From Cornus controversa (lineage: Eukaryota > Streptophyta > Magnoliopsida > Cornales > Cornaceae), in NCBI GenBank assembly GCA_026545225.1, contig CM048850.1, positions 28,883,797 through 28,947,796 on the forward strand: a stretch of DNA of 64,000 bases. Reading direction: 5' to 3'. Below are positions 12,591-25,348 of this stretch, in pieces. A program made the position numbers and the translations under genes. Each line of letters starts with the position of its first letter. Position 1 is the stretch's first letter. The notes beneath the pieces were generated by a model that saw only the letters and a program-made list of their open reading frames with translations, did no database searches and was not told where the DNA came from.

Positions 12591-13431
12591 GGTATGTACC
12601 TTTACCTTGGTTTATATTTTATAAATGTCCAATTTGAGTTAGAGAACCTTGAGAATTTATGTCCTTGGGATGATTTTTGTATATATTTGTAGTTTATATT
12701 TGTGTTGCAATAAGCCTTGAGAGTTCACGTTTAAAAGTAAGCAAGGTTGAACAATAAAGAATTTGATGGATAGTCTAAGTCTGTAGCCTAGTAAACTTGG
12801 GCCATTAAGCCTTTTAGGGTGTCTTTACATCTAATTCCCTAAAACCATCTAGTTTGGGAATCATTGGCCCAAAACTCGCTACAAGGGTTTGCTAGTCAGC
12901 TTAATGAATTCAGATGTTGCACAGCCTCCATTTCATATTAAAAAAAAAGAAGCATAATTATGTCTTACGTTTATATGTTCATTCTTTGGTCTGTCTATTT
13001 AAAAAAAGGAGATTCTAATGATTTGAAGATATTGCAATTTGCATCTAAGGGTACAGTTAAACCACACATTTGGATGTAAGTTCACTTTCATAGGAAGGCT
13101 AGGATTGATTGCTATTTTGATATGCTAATTGAGTTTTGCATGGGCACTTTTGTTTTGATTCATGATTTTTGGGAGTTTTTAGATTACTAATCAATAATAA
13201 TTCTTCAAATACTTGTTGTAGTCATTTTATTGCTAAATTTTTGTGGGTATCATTTCTATTAAACCTTCACTCGACTTCACTCATCCACTAGGGATGCATA
13301 GGGTTTTAAAAGGTTTGTTCCATTCATTAAATGCAACCGGATCTCCCATGAAAGAGGAAGTAGTTTAGTTGTTTCTTTTTATTTTTAGTTTTGTATTGCT
13401 AAGGGACTAGAAATATGTATGTTTGGGGGTC
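12591..13431 (+). other. noncoding internal 3' sequence ending in a polypurine tract
   Basis: No coding sequence is seen. The last bases, GTTTGGGGGT (13421-13430), immediately precede an LTR start at 13432 and fit a polypurine tract, which orients this older element on the plus strand. Confidence 0.45.
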
Positions 13432-14791
13432 TGATAAGCGTCGAATATTGCACATTTAAGCCTCTTTAATTGCATATGTTAATTCCTTAATTATATGTAC
13501 ATTGGTATTTTTATGTTATTTTCTTATTTTTGTTGTTTTTAGGTTTTGTCCCGGAAATGCCAATATGTCCATCAACTATAATCCTTTCGTTTGCGAGTGC
13601 AAGTGAAAATTTCAAATCCACAGTCCAAGCTGGAAAGGCATTTCGCACAATCAAAATTGTGAATCCTTTCGCACAATCGAAATTGACATTTCGCATGATC
13701 GAACTTCGATTGTGTGAAATATCTATTTTGCACAATCGAAAAATTGCAGACTGCAACTTGGCCACTTGCCTGTTTGTTTCCCCACTTACTCCAAAATGGG
13801 ACTTTGCACGACACTTTTGGAGACTTTCTGAGTTCTAAAGCATATTTGACGGGATGTTAGACATTTTGAGTGGAAAGATGTATATAGATACATGGTGGGG
13901 CCCATAGAAGACTAGCTTTGAGAATATAGACACTTTTGGAGCCAAAAAGAGGGAGAGCTCGGTTTTGGGAAGTCTGGAACAACAAAGAAGATGGTTATAA
14001 AGCTGAACCTACCTCTGTCAATGGAGGACTTCTACTCCACCATGATCAACTAAACCTCCTCTCTAGGGTGTGGATGAAGGCCTAGTCATGTAATTTGTTT
14101 ATTTTGTAGTAATTTTTGGATTGTGTATTATGTGTAGATTACATTGCCTAGTACCTTGTTAAATACAAGTTTAAACCTTTTTATATTCATTTGATTCATA
14201 TTATCCTTCTTGTCTTAGAGTTTGATGCGTTTCAAATGAATTTTTTTTCTCAACATTTATAGCTTTCACAAGAAGTGTAAGTGATAGATTTGTAATGGTT
14301 CTTAATTTAATGTGATTATGCTAGTTTTGATAGTCCATACCAAGACAAGGTAGTTTTGATACACTTAGGTAAGATAGGAAGTTAGTGTAATTAGTAGGAA
14401 AAGAAATTATGCTTGTTAAAGATGGATTATGCTTAGCTAGGATTCACATATTTTTTTGAAGATTTCATTGTAGGCCACAAGCCAAATGAATCATTGTTAC
14501 ATATAATTTAACAACTCCCATTTGTACTACAATTGGACAAGGTTATGTGGCTAGTGGTGGAAACCAAACCCTAGTTCTCTCTCTACTTCAAACTTTGTTA
14601 ATTTATCGTATTTTCAGTTTTCACAATAACTATAGTTACGAACAAAAATTTATTTTTAAGTTAAATTGAAATTACTCTCTTATTTCAAGCAATTTCATCC
14701 GCATAGTCTCTATGGGATCGACACCCTCTATATAGAGCCCTATCTCCAAAGATTCGTTTTCTTGCGAGTGGTTAAATTATTTTGCTTGTCA
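13432..14791 (+). mobile_element. probable 3' LTR (1.36 kb) of an Athila/Tat-like element
   Basis: It starts TGATAAGC right after a G-rich polypurine tract and ends GCTTGTCA, an 8-bp near-perfect inverted repeat (TGAyAAGC) with TG...CA ends. Near the far end is CTCTATGGGATCGACACC, a phrase typical of large plant gypsy LTRs. At 13640-13745 it holds several CACAATCGAAA/TTCGATTGTG words, the same core as the repeats at 7031-7440, supporting a link between the two. The matching 5' LTR was not delimited. The right boundary is inferred from the terminal inverted repeat only. Confidence 0.55.
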
Positions 14792-14877
14792 AAAGAACAC
14801 TAAAAAAAGAACACAAGTTTGTCCACATCACTCACCAACACCTCGACATTGCGCTCTAAAAATTAAGCTAAAGCATA

Positions 14878-16287
14878 TTAGAATTTTTGTACTTCTATTT
14901 TGTCATGACCCCTCGGAATCCCTTGGTCGTAATTGAATTGACACGCTGCTCGATCAGGATGATAAATTTTTCTAATTGTGATGTTGGGGGTCACATAGCC
15001 AGGAAGATAACCTGTAGTGATAAAGGCCAAGTTAGTGACAACAACGTTAGAGTAAAGATCGTTCCCTTCAAAGGCTTGACCAACTGGCGAGCTGTAGAAA
15101 GGAAGAGAAGGACCAGTGTAAGGACGAGGACTAAAGCGGTGCACTTGATCAATGTATTGTGAAAATTTCTTTCAAGAGATAGTTACTTTGTTCCATCTGG
15201 CGAGCAATTGCCACCACTACCGGGATTCATTTGAGGTGTATAAGTTGGAAAGTGTTCATATATAAACATTTGGAGGAATGTGGCTAAACCGAACCAAGCC
15301 ACATAGAGTCGAGCCATGCATTGTTCATAATGCTCATAGAAGTTGTTTAAGGCATGATAAAGTGTCCCCAAGAGTAGAGGAACAAGGGGAATATGAACTC
15401 CTCGAGTTAACTTCACAGCAAGAGTAGCAAGGTCAAGGCTCGAAGTGTCTTCAAGAGGTCCAAAGAAGATAAACCGAAACAACCATTAAAGAATACAAGC
15501 TATAAGGCGAAGAGAGTGTTCACATTTAGGACCCCATACCCATTTGTTGGTATCATTATAAGCAAAGTCCTTAAAGAAATGTCGAAAAAGAGAAACTCAT
15601 GTGCATTTCCCTCATGTTTCTGGAGCTTCTTCATGCACAACTTCTCATTTTTTGTTGAACCTCATTGATTTCCTTGCAGCACTTTATACTTCTACTCGGA
15701 AAGTTATTATCCGATGCTCCTTGACCTCGTCAAAAGTCTTGTCTGATGGGTTTGTTGTTCCAAAAACATTAAGGCGCATAAGGACATTAACATCCTCGAG
15801 CGTTGGTGTAAACTCACCCCAAGATGTAATGAAAGTATGAGAATGAGTGTTCCACCTCGATTGTAGCACTTAGAGCCCCGCTACATCTCAGTTAATGGTA
15901 AAGCTTCGAGTGTTCTCTATAGCCTCGAGGATCGATCCCTGCGTTGGTTAGTTGAGCTTTGTAGTCAGGGACTGAAAGAATGAAATCCGTCCATTCCTCC
16001 GACCCAATACAAGAGGTGGTTGTGATTGGAAAATACAAAAAAATAAATAAGGAAAGTCCTCTAATTCGACCCTAAAACAAAGAATGGAATTAAGGGAGTC
16101 AAGGACCTTCCATCGAGGTGGGGGGCTCGAATCAATTGTAAGGGGCTCGCCAATCATTTCATCAATGTCAATCAAGTTTTTGGTTTGGGCCCAAAAGATG
16201 TCCTCGAAACCAAAAAAATGGAGCCACCCTCCAATCATTGAGAGAAGGGACCTCGAGAATATCATCCTTGGAGCGAGGCCTTGACAT
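14878..16287 (-). pseudogene. degenerate plant mobile domain (PMD, aminotransferase-like) gene
   Basis: PMD proteins occur in MAIN/MAIL-type plant nuclear proteins and as genes captured by transposons. Three blocks read in the family order on the minus strand. 15684-15869 contains SWGEFTPTLEDVNVLMRL, matching the PMD signature WGE-x-TxTLEDV. 15183-15482 contains the LAVKLTRGVHIPLVPLLLG block and FLQMFIYEHF. 14878-15144 contains YHPDRAACQFNYDQGIP, matching the C-terminal YxPxRVAxQFGxDQ-xP motif. The blocks are in different frames with stops between them, so it is a pseudogene. An ATG at 16287 (MSRPRSKDD...) may mark the old start. Given the repeat-rich context it was probably carried by a transposon. 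A once-functional MAIL-like host gene is the alternative. Confidence 0.7.
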
Positions 16288-16904
16288 GATGTAAATAACA
16301 AAAGCTTGAAGTGGGAGATGATAAAACGTCTTTTAAGTTTATCTGTACTAGAAAGTAATGAAAGCAAAAATTGCTAAGTGTCCCTTTTATAGTAGGGAAC
16401 TTATAGTCAACAAGGCACCGAAGCATCACCAAGCACTTAATATAAGGCACTGAATACGAGGCGACGAAGCATCTCCTTTACTGTTGCCAATAATAATGAT
16501 GATTTGATTGACACGACAATTTTACATTTGTCAAGGCATTCAAACTGTCATATGTCATAATGAGGAATGTTTGAATCAATGCATCCAATTATAGAACCGG
16601 TGTAACTATTAACGCTGAATAATTATTTTGAGAATAAAATAATGTGTACGAGGACCTACACATAAGACCTCGCACAAAGGGGCTAAATATTGGTATTGAC
16701 AACCTGACACATGCCACATGTTTCTATCTAACATTATTTAATATTACTTTGAATTTTCTACAAGTGAAATAGATCTCTCTCTCCCAAAACAAGGATCTCG
16801 AGGGCCCACCTAAGAAGGGATCTCAAGATACACAAAATAAGGAGCTCGAGAGACCATCAAGGGATAGACCTCGAGATGTGTATCGAGATATGCATCTAGG
16901 TGCT

Positions 16905-17335
16905 CGTTCCTACAGATAAACATTATGGAGGTCCTCTCTACGTATTAACCTCCCACAGCGAGGAACTCCTCTCTATGGATAAGCCTCAATTTGTACGGAG
17001 ATCCTCTCTACGGATTAATCTCCCGCAATGAGGAGCTCCTATCTATGGATGAACCTTGATTGGTGATGATCTCCTCTTTAAGAAAATAAGACATTATGGA
17101 GGTCCTCTCTACGGATCAACCTCCTTAGGCGAGAAGTTTCTCCTTTCTACGAATAAAACCTTGTGAGGAGTTCCTCTCTCTACGGATAAACCTCAAACAA
17201 GTGTTTTCCTTCAAGGATAAACATCAGATGGTGATGAGTTCCTCTCTACGAATAAAATATCGCGGAGGTCCTCTCTACAGATCAACCTCTTGACAAGGAG
17301 TTCCTCTCTACGGATAAAACTCGTGGCATTCCGAG
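16905..17335. repeat. degenerate tandem array, TCCTCTCTACGGAT family
   Basis: About ten copies of a 35-55-bp unit built around CCTCTCTACGGAT(A/C)AACCTC alternating with GAGGAGTTCC/GAGGTCC. Spacing is irregular and some units are truncated. It lies upstream, on the minus strand, of the PMD pseudogene. Confidence 0.75.
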
Positions 17336-17474
17336 GTCTCATGGGGGTAAGACCTCGAATCACTGTCATATGGGAACCAAGGGTTTGGGTTCGGTGGGTG
17401 GAGTTCAAGGAATACTAAATTAACAATAGGCCCCATCTCTGGCTAGGATGGGGCCCCCTTACTGTCAATTGGCC

Positions 17475-17745
17475 TGTCACAGAGGAAGAAAGGACACTCG
17501 TGCGAGATGAGTGAACCTCCTTCGTCATGCAACATGAGCCCTTGATTCATAGATATTTTTTCATCTCAAAACCTTAACCCTTAATGGGATAGATATTTTT
17601 TAGTATAAATAGAGGAAGAAACCGAAAAGAAAAGGATCAATAAAATAAACCAAAATCTATTTTCCACACAATTTTAGATTGGTTAAATCAAAATCCCCCA
17701 CACTCTTCTTAGAGTTTATATATATCATTGAACCCCTCTGTGACA
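17475..17745 (+). promoter_or_regulatory. LTR-like promoter segment with terminal inverted repeat
   Basis: The segment begins TGTCACAGAGG and ends CCTCTGTGACA, a perfect 11-bp inverted repeat with TG...CA ends. Inside are a TATA box (TATAAATAGAGG, 17604-17615) and an AATAAA at about 17640. The layout fits the promoter and polyadenylation part of an LTR. The flanking pentamers (TGGCC and GCTTA) do not match and no standard primer-binding site follows. It may be only the 3' part of a longer LTR or a rearranged remnant. Confidence 0.4.
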
Positions 17746-18815
17746 GCTTAGACTCTAATCTATATCATTATTCTCTGGTGATAATGCATCACTGTGGAAA
17801 GTTTGACCTTAATTTTTAGAATCTACTACAAACAGTGTGTGAGTACTTACATTATCAAAACAAAAAAAAATCAATTCATTTATTTATTTATCGCGACCTC
17901 CACATCAGTTACATGTACTACTAAAATATATATAAATCAGTTTTACTTGTGTGAAAAAAATTCTTGGGGCACTGCCCCCTCAACCCTACAAGCTAATCGA
18001 GTTGCTCGACCCCCGACTACATTCGTGAAATGGCAACATCAAAAAATTCTACAAACTCGAAAGTTTGAGGCACTATATATGTATCCAAACAAGGGTCCAC
18101 AAAAGTTTGAGGCACTTGAAGCATTAGTCTACTACGCAGGTATGGGCATGTCTACATCGAAAATATCTACTACAACATAGGAAGAAATAAAGTTGACGTT
18201 TCAATTCACTTAAATAGGGGTAACTGATAAGCAATTATGATGAGAAGTCCTAACAGACGAATAGAATAAGTCAAAAAGTCAATAGATGTGACGATAAAAT
18301 TAGACAATTCAAATTTGAAGAATTCAAGATGATGGAATCTCATCAGAGGAGGGAAAACCAAGCTATTCAAATTCAAAAAGTCGATTTAAATTCAAAAGTG
18401 AAATGATGTAAAACGGATGAAGAGATAGAATTGTCAAAAGATTAGGTAAGATAGGAAGAGTCTAACTATGCTACGTCAACAATCCCTCATAAATGAGGTG
18501 AGACAACTGATCAAATATGATGAGATAATAAATTAAAGCATTGAATGCTCTTCCTTGTTAACTCTAACTTTTGGATCCTGATCAGCGATACGAAATCGGT
18601 GCTAGTGAGATGACTTTCTTCCTTTTTTCTGGGAGGGCAGAGTGAATTCGAATGGTGTAGAATTGAGCTTTCTCAGTATATATGTATGTATGAATGTATT
18701 TTGGCGTGAACCTATATGAGCATATATATTAACATTTGATGAGAACAAGAAATAAATAAATAAATAAAAAGAAATAATATATTCACAGTAAGGTCCGTTG
18801 TTTATATATATACAT

Positions 18816-18834
18816 AGAGAGAGAGAGAGAGAGT
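18816..18834. repeat. (GA)n microsatellite
   Basis: Short uninterrupted GA run next to a TATATATA tract. Confidence 0.85.
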
Positions 18835-19018
18835 AGTGAAGAAAGGGTGATGAAAATAGATAAGATGATACAAGGGTAATTTGTCCTAAAAATAATATTA
18901 TATCATTTTATTTAATATAATAATATTATTTAATATTATGATAAATATTCACATCCACAAGAGTAAGGACATAAATTCTATTTTGAAAACAAACTACTTG
19001 TAAAATATTACTCTAACA

Positions 19019-19110
19019 AACAGCGACCACTAGCCTAATAATGGAGGGGGAGGGATTTGAACCCCGCCTGGACAATGTGTATAAGTACTTACTTGATAAA
19101 AAATAATAAT
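19019..19110 (-). mobile_element. possible SINE fragment (B-box-like)
   Basis: On the minus strand GGTTCAAATCC (19053-19063) matches the RNA polymerase III B-box consensus, followed by a C-rich stretch. No clear A box, tail or target duplication was found, so this could be chance. Confidence 0.22.
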
Positions 19111-20429
19111 AATAAAAAATAAATATAAATACATAAATAAAAAACTGCTCTAACACTCTTATGGAACCTGTTATCAGATGAACTTCAACAGATAATGACA
19201 CCATAAGACTTGGTGATGTCATTAATGAAGAAGTTTCTTTCACGAAAGAACAACTTCAACAAATGCAAAAAATGCAGATCATCAAAAAAGAAGAAATTTA
19301 CAAGATTTCTCCCTTTACCAAATTCAACCCATTTTCTGCTAGAGTCTTTGAACAATTTAGTGGAAATACCTCTGCGAAATGTACTGCAAATGTTACTGTC
19401 GAACTTAGTTTCTTCACAAAGGAAAAAATTGTCCGATGGAAGAAAAAATATCCTAAAGTTTGATATGTTCATATTGGAATCATACAAATAAAGATAACTT
19501 CTTTATACAAATTAGGATGTGATATTCCAATATTAGTCTTGATTTGTGACAATCGATTCAAAAACCCAGTAAAAACTTTAATCGGAGAGATGCAATCCAA
19601 TTCATCATAACCAAAGGATCTCTAGAATTCTGTATATCCAAACAAATATGGAAATAACCCTTGATGCTTAATAGGAAAGTAGTCGAATACATACATTTTA
19701 TTAATTTGAGGGAAATATTTTATAAAATATCTTGCAAAACTATATTTCAAATATTTGATTTATACTATAATTCAATTACTATGGATAAATTGACTTTTTC
19801 AAACCATTAAAATACATAAACCTTTAAGTTTAAGTAGTTTCACTTTCACGTCATCTAATAACTCTCAAGTCATGCACACTTCCCATTCAATCCAACTCTT
19901 ATGTTGATTTAATTCATTTAAATATAATCCAACTCCAAGTGATTGTTCTTAAACATGTCAGAAGTCATACAACTCATATGTTATTGGTTCAACATAAGCA
20001 CACAGTCTAAGGTTCGTGAACCTACTACATAAACTCTCTTCAACCCATGTGTCTAATGGGCTCTGAATCGAATCTCGGATCAGACCCGTCTCATATCAAG
20101 CGTGATTTAGGCCCAAGCCCATCCATTGATCCTTCAAAGTCGGGTAAAGGCAGATCAAAAATGGGCCCAGACTGGGTCAAAGCACAATAGGCTCGGACTT
20201 AGCCGGAGGGGCTATTAGGCCTTGGACTTTCTGGCAGTCCTTAGTGGTACAATGGTGAAATTATAATCTATTGATCCTTACCTGCAACGTTTTGTTAAGA
20301 ATTATGTGTTAATTTATACACTGCCTAATATGTGATATGTAGTTCTTGTACTTGCATTACATTGTTGTATCAACAGCGCTATTGAGCCTTTCTTAATCTT
20401 ATGGTGCGTTTGCTATGCTTTATAAAAGC

Positions 20430-20975
20430 ATGATACTTCTACGAAAGTGTTGTGTTCATATCGAACACGACCGTATTCCATGGACACTTCATGGACACGT
20501 GTTTGATACTTCATAAACGTGTCCATAATTTAGAAATATTTTTGTTAATTTGGACAGTTGGCCAACACTTCTCGAACACCTTGTCAACACATCCCGGACA
20601 CTTGATTAACACATTCTACACTCTCAAATACAAGTTGTAAAATACAAATATATAACAATCTTGAAAACAATACAAATATAGTTCAACGTGTCAACCTCTT
20701 TTCTTTTGAAAGAAGACTGTCACTGTATACATGTCATAGTATGTAATGATAATGATAAAACAGAAAAGTAATAACATATATAATATTAAGATATTCACAT
20801 AACTCTCTCATCTAAATTATATAACAATATTTCTAACTGTCTTTTCTAATAAAATTATAAATGATAATTTATATTTATTTAATTGTGTTCTATTTTTAAA
20901 AAAATTGATATGTAGCCATATCAACGTCGTATCGTGTCCGTTTCTCACGTCTGTATCCATGCTTCGTAACTCTTT
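20430..20975. mobile_element. possible degraded MITE with GACACG-rich ends
   Basis: The left end (TACGAAAGTGTTGTG, ATCGAACACGAC) and the reverse complement of the right end (TTACGAAGCATGGATAC, ACGGACACGATACG) are loosely alike. Many GACAC/GTGTC words lie between. No target duplication could be fixed. Confidence 0.25.
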
Positions 20976-22839
20976 AACCTATTAATAGCTTACGAAAGCG
21001 TGGGTTGGGTTTGATTGGTCGAAGGCAAGGCCAAGAACCCAATACCCAATAATGAGTTAAACTTATTGCACATAGCCCAATCCATAGTAACCTATTGTTG
21101 GGATGGTCAACCCATGTTTGATCAGGTCCACTTACCTTTGGTTGGTTCTTGGTAGTCTAGGGGTGGGATTCTTTACCATTCTAGTCTAAATCTCCTGCAT
21201 AAAAGTATCATCTCAATAATTTTATTTTTGCAAGGGGTTTGATATTGGATAATTACCACTTACACCCCTCAATTTAGGAAATATTTCGATAGATTAATCT
21301 TCATAAATTCATGTATTCCAGATTTCCAGTTATCTCAAGCCTGCACATAAATAGTATTTATAATTTTTTTTATTTTACAGCACATTGAGAAGAATAAATT
21401 TTTTTAAACAAAATTATCCTCAAAATTATAGCATTAAATCTCATTACCAGAAAATCACCCATCTTTAAATCTAAATGTTATTATCATTTGTCCATCATCT
21501 GTTATTATCCATCATTTACCAAACCATCCTCATTCTTCAACTGTGACTATCCATCACCACCTCTCTCTCTGTCTCTCTCTAGATTGCCAGATACCAACCA
21601 AACGCATTTTGTGATATTGGGTTCTCATGAACAGATTTTTTTTTTTTTTTAACAACCAAATATTGGTTTCTCATGAACCACGTAAAAAAGAAAAAGCTGC
21701 AAAACTGAGTGAAGCATTTCTTGATAATTTTTTTTTAAAAAAAAGTTCAAGCAAACTCACACATATCTACAATATCGCTGGTAACGGAACTCAATCACTC
21801 AATCTCCCATTTAAAGAGGAGAAATCTCTCGTTTGAAGAAGAAAGATCAAACCATACGAATTAATGACCCAATGGTATTTTTTGACTTTTGAATGAGATG
21901 GGTCTCGAGCTATATAGGGTCAAGATTCAATAGCGGATAATACTTGCACAGCCCATAAGCAACTTGACAAAACATTTCTCTTCTAAATAATCCAAAATCT
22001 CAATTTAAATATAATTTTATCGTGATCTGGTTACTATTTCCAATTTTTGGTGCAGTGGGTTTCAATATCATTTTGTTTAAGTATCCAAGAGGACTTGACA
22101 TTTAAATCTAATACTTGCTAGTCATTAAAATCAAATTATTTATCCACTTAATCAATATTAGGGTTTCTGTTTAAGTTTCATACATGTAATAGTATGGAAA
22201 GTAATAGTATAATAATTTGAAATTTTAAATGACATGTTTTATGCACAAATTCATGAGTTAAATTGAGTCTGAACCAAGTCTGAGTTTGACTCTATAACTG
22301 ATAGTCTGAAGTGACTAGATCAGTGATGACAAATAAATTTTAAGATTGTTGTTTGGATAAAATTAAAAGTATAAAAGTTTCACTCTCAATTTGTTCCATG
22401 ATTTAATGATATAGACCAGCACATGCAATAATGCTGAAGTACAACAACAAACAAGCCACTATTGTTGGACAAAGATTACCCCTTTTATTGACAATTGAAA
22501 GACTTGCAATCATAATTAACTACCAAAAATAGCTGACTCTCCAAGGTAATTGACACTTTTGGAATAAAATCATTGCTACCAATTTCTAAAAGAGAAATTT
22601 TTGATCCTTCAAAGGCCACAATTGAAAAGATGCTTAACAAACTACTTGTTCACACCTTTTTTTTCTAAAAATTATTGACAATTCTAATTTTTTTACATTT
22701 ACACTTCACTTATTCTTTTTTTCTCAATAAAATGATAAATAAAATTTTAAACTCATAAATACATCATCTCTTATTTTATAATACTATAATTACATTTTAT
22801 AATTTATCAATAAACTTCAACTCTTTTTATTTTCTTTAG

Positions 22840-23600
22840 AGATAAATTTTTTCTTGCGTCACTTTTCTGGTATTTTTTTTTATCTTGTTAAAAGAGAAAT
22901 TTATTCAATAGAGATTACATTTTTTTTATATTTTGTTTTGAGGTCTTGTTAAAAGAGATAATTTAATCAACAAAGATATTTTTTTTTTTGGGTACTGTAA
23001 AAAAAGATACTTTATTCAACAAAAATAACTTTTTTTAATATATTTTTTCTTTTGATCCAGTCAAAAGAGAAAAAAAATTTCAGATATTTTTTTTTGGGTC
23101 CCTCCTTTCGATAATTAGGCAGAATTGCAAGCCTACACTTCCCTTTTCCATAGAATGCATGTAGTGAGTGCATGTGGTGAGATCTACCACATGCATTCAA
23201 TGAATGTAAAAGTGTAGGTCTAGCAATTATGCTTAACAATTATGCCTAAATAACATGGTTTTTTTTTTTTTTGCGGTCTTATCAAATAACATATTTTATT
23301 CAACAGAAATAATATATTTTTTTTAGTCCTGTCAAAAGAGATAATTTATTCAACAAAGATAAAAAAAATTTGGATTTTTTTTTTGTTCATGTCAAAAGAC
23401 TTAATTTATTTAATAAAGTTAACTATTTTTTGGGTTTTTTTTTTGGTTCCTATAAAAAGAGATAATTTATTTAACAGTGATAACTTTTTTTTTTAGGTAC
23501 GGTCAAAAAAGATAATTTATTCAACATAGATAATTTTTTTTTTTTTTTGGTCGTATAAAAAAATATATATTTTTGAATTTTTCTTATCGTGTCAAAAGAG
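22840..23600. repeat. T-rich minisatellite, module T copy 1
   Basis: Degenerate tandem units of about 50-60 bp, each with a run of 7-12 T, then GG(G/T)TCxTGTCAAAAGAGATA and ATTTATTCAACA(G/A)AGATAA. About twelve units are recognisable. Confidence 0.75.
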
Positions 23601-23838
23601 ATCGAAAACATTAAAAATTGGAGAGGAGGATTTTTTTCTCTAAATAGAGAGGAGGATATCTAGAAGGGTAGTTGTGTAATTTGAAAAAAAAACATAATCA
23701 TTTACTTGTAAAGTTAAGGTTAAAAATGTCATTTCTTTTAATATAAGAGTGCAAACGTAAAAAAGAGCAGTGCGATTATCGCATACGTTTAACTATTCAT
23801 ATTAATTAAAAGAAAATTGATAAATGGGCAAACGTAAG

Positions 23839-24462
23839 TAGGGGTGACAATTTGTGTTCCCATGTTGTATTCATGTCGTGTCGATTTATGAGTATTTTAC
23901 TAAGCAGCTCAATCCTAACTCGACCCATTTAATAATCATGTCAGAGAACCACAACACTAACCCAATCCGTTTATTAAATGTATTACCCATGTCGACCTGT
24001 ATAACCCGTTTAATAAATATGTCCTATAATGACACGATTTGTTTAATAACATTTTTAAGTATCATATGAGTTTCACCACCCCTAAACATCTCTCTGAAGA
24101 TCATATAAAAAATAAAGTACATATCAATACATAAATCATAAATCAAACTATATTATAAATTTTATATTTATATATAAACTCAAAAACATATTAAGGTGAT
24201 TCAACAACTAAAAAGACATTATAATAATCTCATCCTTGTATTTCACCACTACATTAGTAATGTAAACAAATAAATTTATTACAAATAATTGCAATAAATA
24301 TAATTATGTATAAAATCATAATATATAAATAACTCATGTCATAATTATATCGTACGTAATCATGTTAAGGGTTAAATAATTTAAATTTAAATTTAACTTA
24401 ATTTTTGCGTGATCTATTTATTAAAAATATTAATTTAGTTCAAATTTAAATTCGCTTAACTC
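23839..24462. mobile_element. MITE, TAGGGGTGACAATTTGTG family, copy 1
   Basis: It starts TAGGGGTGACAA and contains CATGTCGTGTCGAT and repeated GTTTAATAAATxTG words. A CCACCCCTA at 24076-24084 could be a right end, but homology with 29822-30268 continues to about 24460. The hAT-like class is inferred from the TAGGG start. Target duplications are not clear in this copy. Confidence 0.5.
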
Positions 24463-24889
24463 GCGTGGAATTTACATTTGGCAGGCCATAAATGATACAA
24501 GTAGAAACAAGTAAAAGAATAACCAAAGAAAGACAGGTGTAGATCACATGCACGTGACACATGGGTAAATAAGTTTATTTGATAAGTTGGAGAGTGGCGT
24601 TGGGTCATGTGCAGAGTACCGTATTGATGACAGGTGAAGGACAGAAATGACTCCATTACAAGGTGTGTCCCTTATAAGATGTGGTACATTGTTTTTGGAT
24701 CTGTCGAAACAAAAAATTTATTCGAAGAGAGAGAATTTTTTTTTTAATTTTTTTTTTTTGAAAAACGAAAGTTACATGATCTATATTTTCTCATTCATAA
24801 GATAGATTTAGCAAATACGTATAGTGAGATTTATTACATGTATTTAATAAATATAAAAGTATAAGTTTAACAATTTTATTTAAGTAGCA

Positions 24890-25215
24890 TGATTTTTTTT
24901 GTACGGTCCTATCAAAGGAGATATTTTATTCAGTAGAAATAATATTTTATTTGGGTCAATGTTAAAAGAGATAATTTATTCAACAGAGATAATATTTTTT
25001 TTGAATTTTTTTTTCATATCAAAAGAGATAATTTATTTATAAAGATAACTTTTTTTTTATTTTCTTTTTCAGTTTCTACAAAAGAGATAATTTATTTAGC
25101 AAAGATAACTTTTTTTTTTTAGGTTTTGTCAAAAAAGATAATTTATTCAACATAGAAAACTTTTTTTTTAGAGTCATGTAAAAAAAAATAACTTTTTTGG
25201 ATTCTTTTTATCGTG
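24890..25215. repeat. T-rich minisatellite, module T copy 2
   Basis: About six degenerate units of the same family as 22840-23600 (AAAAGAGATAATTTATT plus a T run). Confidence 0.75.
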
Positions 25216-25348
25216 TCAAAAAAGACCCAAAACATTAAATATTGGAGATGAGGATTTTTTTGGAATATCTAAAAGGGTAGTTGTGTAATTTGAATATATA
25301 TATATAATCTTGTTAGAAGTGTCATTTTTTTAATATGAGAGTTGCAAA

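Larger units (their letters stand above)
17746..21430. other. intergenic, no gene seen
   Basis: AT-rich noncoding sequence. The open frames show no recognisable domain. A GA microsatellite (18816-18834), a tRNA-like B-box sequence (19053-19063) and a possible degraded MITE (20430-20975) are listed separately. Confidence 0.55.

Noticed and set aside
15948..16367. 139-codon minus-strand frame upstream of the PMD blocks
   Set aside because: It shows no PMD signature and is in another frame from MSRPRSKDD at 16287. It is kept only as part of the pseudogene span.
16905..17335. CRISPR-like appearance of regularly repeated short units
   Set aside because: Units are degenerate, spacers are not unique and equal in length, and the genome is a plant. 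It is an ordinary degenerate tandem array.
19185..19491. Mutually antisense open frames of about 100 codons
   Set aside because: No motif, low-complexity Phe/Lys-rich translations and no splice or promoter context. Treated as chance.
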